64,000 nt of DNA, taken from NCBI RefSeq assembly GCF_003932715.1, contig NZ_CP020700.1, positions 7,214,501 to 7,278,500 of the forward strand, given 5' to 3'. The stretch is from Streptomyces tsukubensis (GTDB lineage Bacteria > Actinomycetota > Actinomycetes > Streptomycetales > Streptomycetaceae). The translations under genes were made by a program, and so were the position numbers. Positions 60,362-64,000 of this stretch are shown piece by piece (the first letter of the stretch is position 1; every line of letters begins with the position of its first letter). The notes beneath the pieces were generated by a model. That model was not told where the DNA came from and ran no database searches. It saw only the letters and a program-made list of their open reading frames with translations.

Positions 60362-61627
60362 TCAGTGCGACCGCAGCAGAGCCGTACCGAGCTCCACGAG
60401 CCGGTCACCGAGATCCGGCCGGGCACCCAGCCGTCCCGTCCGCACCGTGTTGTCCACCACCGTCAGCACCGCGCTGACCACGATCCGGGCCTCCGCCGGA
60501 TCGGTGCCGGGCCGGGTCTCCTCGTAGAGCCGCCCCCACAGCGCCAGATACTCGCGCTGCGCCTGACGGGACGACCGGCGCTCCTTCTCGGGCAACTGGT
60601 CCAGCTCACCGAGGATCAGCCCGATCAGATGCCCGTGCCCGAGCGCGAAGTCGACGTACGAGCGCAGCAGCCGGACCAGCGTCTCCTCGGGAGTGCCCGG
60701 CGTCCGCAGCGCCCGCTCGGTCCCGGCCCGCCGCTGCTCGCCACCCCGGACGACCCCGGCGATCAGCAGATCGGTCTTGGTGGGGAAGTGCTTGTAGATA
60801 CTGGGGCCCGAGGCTCCCGCCGCCTCCCCGATGTCGTCGGTGCTCACCGACTGGAAGCCCCGCTCGTCGAAGAGCCGGATCGCGGCGCCCAGGATCTCCT
60901 CGCGCCGGGAGACCGCGAGTGCCGCGTACGCCCCCGGCCCGGCCGTCGCTCCGCCGCCTTCCGCCGCGGCATCCGCGGTGCCCAGTTCGCAGCGGACCGC
61001 CGCGGACGCCAGCCGCCGCAGCACTTCCTCGAACCGCCGGCGCGGCAGCGAGGTCCGGTGCCACGAGATGGACCCGGCCACCGAGAGCACCGCCCAGGCG
61101 AGCAGGGTGCGGTCCTCGGCGGTCAGCTCCGGGCGCTCGGTGCCGATGAGTTCACCGAGCCGCCCCGCCGCCGCGCTGAGCTCCTGCCGCGACCGCTCCC
61201 GGTGCTCCTCGGGCAGATGACGGGCCTCCCGCTGCCAGATCACGGCCGCGCCCCGGCGTTCGATGCTGTGGGCGGCGGCCGCGGCGAGATACGCGTCGAG
61301 GTCCGTGGCGTCGGAGGTGGCCGCGGTGACCGTCCCGACGGTCCGGTCGACGACCTGCGCCAGCAGATCCGGCTTGCCGCGGAAGTGGCGGTACAGCGCG
61401 GGCGCGGTGATCCCCACGGCTCCGGCGACATCGGCCACCGAGACATTGTGGTAGCCCCGGTCGCGGAAGAGCTCCGCGGCGGCCGTGACGATCCGTTCCT
61501 TGCGGTCCGGCGGCCTGCGCGTGACCGCGCGCCGGGTGCTCCCGGCCCGTACGGCCGACCGTCCCCCGCCCGGCTCGGCCGTTGCGGGGGAGGTACGGGG
61601 ACCCGTGCGGTCGGCGGCGTCGTTCAT
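60362..61627 (-). CDS. double-domain TetR-type regulator
   Basis: 421 residues from ATG 61627. Two TetR DNA-binding domains: RIVTAAAELFRDRGYHNVSV with VADVAGAVGITAPALYRHFR (about 50-90), and REEILGAAIRLFDERGFQSV with STDDIGEAAGASGPSIYKHF (about 245-285). Each is followed by a helical ligand domain. Tandem TetR proteins occur in mycobacteria and Streptomyces, often near lipid or alcohol oxidation genes. Here it is divergent from the outward genes but lies beside an ADH/ALDH pair, which it may control. Confidence 0.85.
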   Translation of the reverse strand: MNDAADRTGPRTSPATAEPGGGRSAVRAGSTRRAVTRRPPDRKERIVTAAAELFRDRGYHNVSVADVAGAVGITAPALYRHFRGKPDLLAQVVDRTVGTVTAATSDATDLDAYLAAAAAHSIERRGAAVIWQREARHLPEEHRERSRQELSAAAGRLGELIGTERPELTAEDRTLLAWAVLSVAGSISWHRTSLPRRRFEEVLRRLASAAVRCELGTADAAAEGGGATAGPGAYAALAVSRREEILGAAIRLFDERGFQSVSTDDIGEAAGASGPSIYKHFPTKTDLLIAGVVRGGEQRRAGTERALRTPGTPEETLVRLLRSYVDFALGHGHLIGLILGELDQLPEKERRSSRQAQREYLALWGRLYEETRPGTDPAEARIVVSAVLTVVDNTVRTGRLGARPDLGDRLVELGTALLRSH

Positions 61628-61853
61628 CCGCACAACGTACCCCAATCGGTGGCTGCGGTGACCCGTTCTTCACCTGTGGTCGGCGGGTCCGGGAGGGCGC
61701 TCCGGCTCCAGGAGCCTTGTCCGGACGGGAGTCGCGGCGGAACGTCCCGAGGGAAGTGAAGCGGACATAACGTCGGGCCCGGTGTTCCGGGGTGCGGCAG
61801 GTCCGGACCGCCGCCGCGGTCCGGACCGGGTTCCCGCCGCCGCGGGCGGTCCG

Positions 61854-62930
61854 TCAGACGATGTCGACGACCGTGCGCAGCGCCTCGCCGGAGTGCATCT
61901 GGCGGATCGCCTCGTTGATCCCGTCCAGCGGGACGTGGTGGGTGATCATCGACTCCAGGTCGATCCGGCCCGACCGCCACAGCCGGGTGATGGTGGCGTA
62001 CGTCCGCCGGATGTCGCCGCCGCCGTAGAACGACGGCAGTACCTTCTTCTCGTTCATCACCAGTTCGGCGAGGTTGAGGTCGGTGAGGTCGCTCCGGCTG
62101 CCCGCGCCGACCAGACAGACCGTGCCGCCGGGCCGGGCCGCGTCGTAGGCGGCACGAAGGGTTCCCGGCCGGCCGACGGCCTCGAAGGAGTAGTCCGCGC
62201 CGAGGCCCCCGGTGGCCCGCTTGACGGCCTCGGCCAGTTCCTCCGGAGCGACCGCCTCGTCCGCGCCGAAGCCGAGCGCCATGCGCCGCCGGTTGGCCGT
62301 CGGGTCGACCGCGATGATCCGGGCGGCCCCCGCGACCCGGGCGCCCTGGAGGATGCTCACCCCGACGCCGCCGAGACCGATGACGACGACCGTCGAACCG
62401 GGCCGTACCCGTGCCGTGTTCAGGGCGGCACCGATCCCGGTGGTCACCCCGCAGCCGATCAGCGCGGCGATGTCGTACGGCATGTCGTCGGGCACCGGGA
62501 TCGCGGCGTACCCGGCTATCACGGTCTCCTCGGCGAAGGTCCCGGCGCCCATCATGCCGGGCAGCGGACGGTCCCCGGCCCGGAAGTTGGGGACGGCGAG
62601 ATTGCCGAAACCGCTGCGGCACAGATGGGTGTCACCGGTCGCGCAGACGGCGCATGTGTCGCAGGGCGGCATCCAGCAGACGATGACCCGGTCGCCCGGC
62701 TTCACATGGGTGACGCCCTCGCCGACCTCGACGACCTCGCCCGCGCCCTCGTGTCCGGGCACGAAGGGCGCCGGATGGGCCAGTACCCCGCTCATCGCGG
62801 ACAGGTCCGAGTGGCAGAGCCCGGCCCGGTGCATCCGGACCCGGACCCGGCCCGGCCCGAAGGAGACCGGGGTCACCTCGGTGACATCGAGGTTCTCGTC
62901 CCCGGTGGTGTGAAGAACGGCTGCGCGCAT
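61854..62930 (-). CDS. zinc-dependent (NDMA-type) alcohol dehydrogenase
   Basis: 358 residues from ATG 62930 with GGGAG seven bases upstream. Catalytic zinc ligands are Cys in GLCHSDLS and His in PGHEGAGEV; four structural-zinc Cys lie in CDTCAVCATGDTHLC. Cofactor motif IGLGGVGVSILQGA. The pattern (GHEGAGEVVEVGEGV, MMGAGTFAEE) matches class III-type and NDMA-dependent alcohol dehydrogenases of actinobacteria. It follows the aldehyde dehydrogenase gene by 48 bp, so the two likely convert an alcohol to a carboxylic acid. Confidence 0.9.
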   Translation of the reverse strand: MRAAVLHTTGDENLDVTEVTPVSFGPGRVRVRMHRAGLCHSDLSAMSGVLAHPAPFVPGHEGAGEVVEVGEGVTHVKPGDRVIVCWMPPCDTCAVCATGDTHLCRSGFGNLAVPNFRAGDRPLPGMMGAGTFAEETVIAGYAAIPVPDDMPYDIAALIGCGVTTGIGAALNTARVRPGSTVVVIGLGGVGVSILQGARVAGAARIIAVDPTANRRRMALGFGADEAVAPEELAEAVKRATGGLGADYSFEAVGRPGTLRAAYDAARPGGTVCLVGAGSRSDLTDLNLAELVMNEKKVLPSFYGGGDIRRTYATITRLWRSGRIDLESMITHHVPLDGINEAIRQMHSGEALRTVVDIV

Positions 62931-62977
62931 GAAACGTCTCCCGGTGTACGGAGTGGATGAACGATGGGTCGGGGAAA

Positions 62978-64000
62978 TCAGGCCGACGGGGCCGGGGCCG
63001 GGGCGGCGGGCTGCGGCAGATTGACCGTCTGGTACTCGACGTACGCCGACAGTCCCTCCGGGCCGAACTCGCGTCCGATCCCGGAGTTCTTGAAGCCGCC
63101 GAACGGCGCGGCGAGGTCGAGCCGGAAGCCGTTGACGGAGATCGTGCCGGTGCGCACCCGGCGGGCCACCCGCGCCGCCCGCTCCGGGTCGGCGGAGAAC
63201 ACCGCGCCGGAGAGCCCGTACGCGGAGTCGTTGGCGATCGCCACCGCCTCGTCCTCGGTCTCGTACCGGATCAGACAGACCACCGGGCCGAAGATCTCCT
63301 CCCGGGCCACCCGCATATCGTTGGTGACATCGCCGAGCAGGGTCGGGGACACGTACCAGCCGGTGGTGCGGTCCTCGGGCACTCCGCCGCCGGTGAGGAC
63401 GGTCGCGCCCTCCTTCTTCCCGGTCTCTATCCAGTCGAGGTTGCGCTGCTGCTGGGCCCGGCTCACCATCGGGCCGACGACCGTCTGCGGGTCGGCCGGG
63501 TCGCCGACCCGCAGCCCGGCGAAGGCCCGGCCGAGCGCGGCGGCCACCGCGTCGTAGCGGGACGAGTGGACCAGGACCCGGGTCAGCGCGACACAGGCCT
63601 GGCCGCTGTTGGCGGCGCAGGTGCCCGCGACGATCGCGGGCAGGGCCACGGCGAGGTCGGCGTCGTCGAGGAGGATCGCCGCCGATTTGCCGCCGAGTTC
63701 GAGGGAGACCCGGGTCAGCCGTTCGGCGGCGGCGGCCATCACGGCCCTGCCCGCGGCCACCGAACCGGTGAACGCGATCTTGTCGACGCCGGGGTGGGCC
63801 ACCAGCGCGGCGCCGGTCTCCCGGCCGCCGGTGACGACGGAGAGCACGCCGTCGGGCAGCCCCGCCTCCGCGCACAGCTCCGCCAGCCAGTTGGCGTCGA
63901 GCGGGGTCTCGGCGGCGGGCTTGAGGACCACGGTGCAGCCGGTGAGCAGGGCGGGTGCCAGTTTGGCGGCGATCGTCAGCTGCGGCACGTTCCACGGGGT
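62978..64000 (-). CDS. aldehyde dehydrogenase (5' end beyond window)
   Basis: At least 340 residues, open to the right edge (frame begins TPWNVPQL). Catalytic Glu in LELGGKSAAI and Cys in ANSGQACVALTR; the NAD-binding FTGSVAAGR follows the KPAAETP segment. The C-terminal FGGFKNSGIGREFGPEGL and EEIFGPVVCL are normal. About 130 N-terminal residues are missing from view. It precedes the ADH gene in the same operon and would oxidise the aldehyde produced by it. Confidence 0.95.
   Translation of the reverse strand, partial: TPWNVPQLTIAAKLAPALLTGCTVVLKPAAETPLDANWLAELCAEAGLPDGVLSVVTGGRETGAALVAHPGVDKIAFTGSVAAGRAVMAAAAERLTRVSLELGGKSAAILLDDADLAVALPAIVAGTCAANSGQACVALTRVLVHSSRYDAVAAALGRAFAGLRVGDPADPQTVVGPMVSRAQQQRNLDWIETGKKEGATVLTGGGVPEDRTTGWYVSPTLLGDVTNDMRVAREEIFGPVVCLIRYETEDEAVAIANDSAYGLSGAVFSADPERAARVARRVRTGTISVNGFRLDLAAPFGGFKNSGIGREFGPEGLSAYVEYQTVNLPQPAAPAPAPSA

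Noticed and set aside
1-64000. CRISPR array, rRNA operon, insertion sequence or transposase
   Set aside because: Looked for regularly spaced repeats, rRNA signatures and transposase motifs and saw none; the only repeats are short tandem slippage types.

Overview
The window is high-GC, densely coded DNA with GTG starts, GGAGG-type ribosome sites, rare TTA codons, many ECF/LuxR/TetR/MerR regulators, secreted proteases and protease inhibitors, and families such as DUF574 methyltransferases and CU044_5270 proteins. All of this points to Streptomyces or a close relative, probably an accessory (arm-like) part of the chromosome. The assignment is an inference from gene content and codon use.

Region 1 (1-12.5 kb) is the right part of a phosphonate natural-product gene cluster that runs off the left edge. 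On the minus strand lie an Fe(II)/2-oxoglutarate dioxygenase, PEP mutase (PepM, with the EDK-x5-NS signature), phosphonopyruvate decarboxylase, an iron-dependent alcohol dehydrogenase of the phosphonoacetaldehyde reductase type, and a single reading frame that joins an S9 prolyl-oligopeptidase to an NRPS adenylation domain. The three core enzymes predict the route PEP to phosphonopyruvate to phosphonoacetaldehyde to 2-hydroxyethylphosphonate. Divergently transcribed on the plus strand is a tightly spaced set: a CYTH-like protein of unknown role carrying a TTA (bldA) codon, an argininosuccinate-synthase-like enzyme, a shrunken ATP-grasp-like protein, and a full ATP-grasp ligase. I do not recognise this combination as a known phosphonate cluster, and it is the best candidate here for an undescribed system.

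Region 2 (12.5-38.5 kb) is a patchwork of single genes and short operons: Nudix hydrolase, three I36-type inhibitors, pirin/AhpD/GNAT, a trypsin-like protease, S41 peptidase, an FAD oxidoreductase paired with a MerR regulator, a TetR/hydrolase pair with two matching operators, two LuxR-type regulators, an ECF sigma gene with a frameshift followed by a CU044_5270 protein, a HAF-repeat protein, and an unusual GNAT-aminotransferase fusion translationally coupled to a CdsA-like cytidylyltransferase. Several relics (S1-domain protein, HxlR/quinone-oxidoreductase pair, acyl-CoA ligase tail, an unidentified frame-broken gene) mark decay.

Region 3 (38.7-44.3 kb) starts with a tRNA-like sequence and holds a four-gene overlapping operon: leucine-rich-repeat protein, ankyrin-repeat protein, MoxR-type AAA+ ATPase, and a VWA protein with an HExxH metallopeptidase-like segment. 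This resembles MoxR-VWA chaperone or conflict systems.

Region 4 (44.4-64 kb) holds an EF-hand protein, a prpDBC-like methylcitrate operon divergent from a GlxA/AraC regulator, a PPOX-type oxidase, a DUF574 methyltransferase, an XRE/membrane-protein pair, a beta-propeller lipoprotein, a secreted HNH-type nuclease, two tandem RNHCP proteins, a streptogrisin-type protease, a double-TetR regulator, and an alcohol/aldehyde dehydrogenase pair that runs off the right edge.
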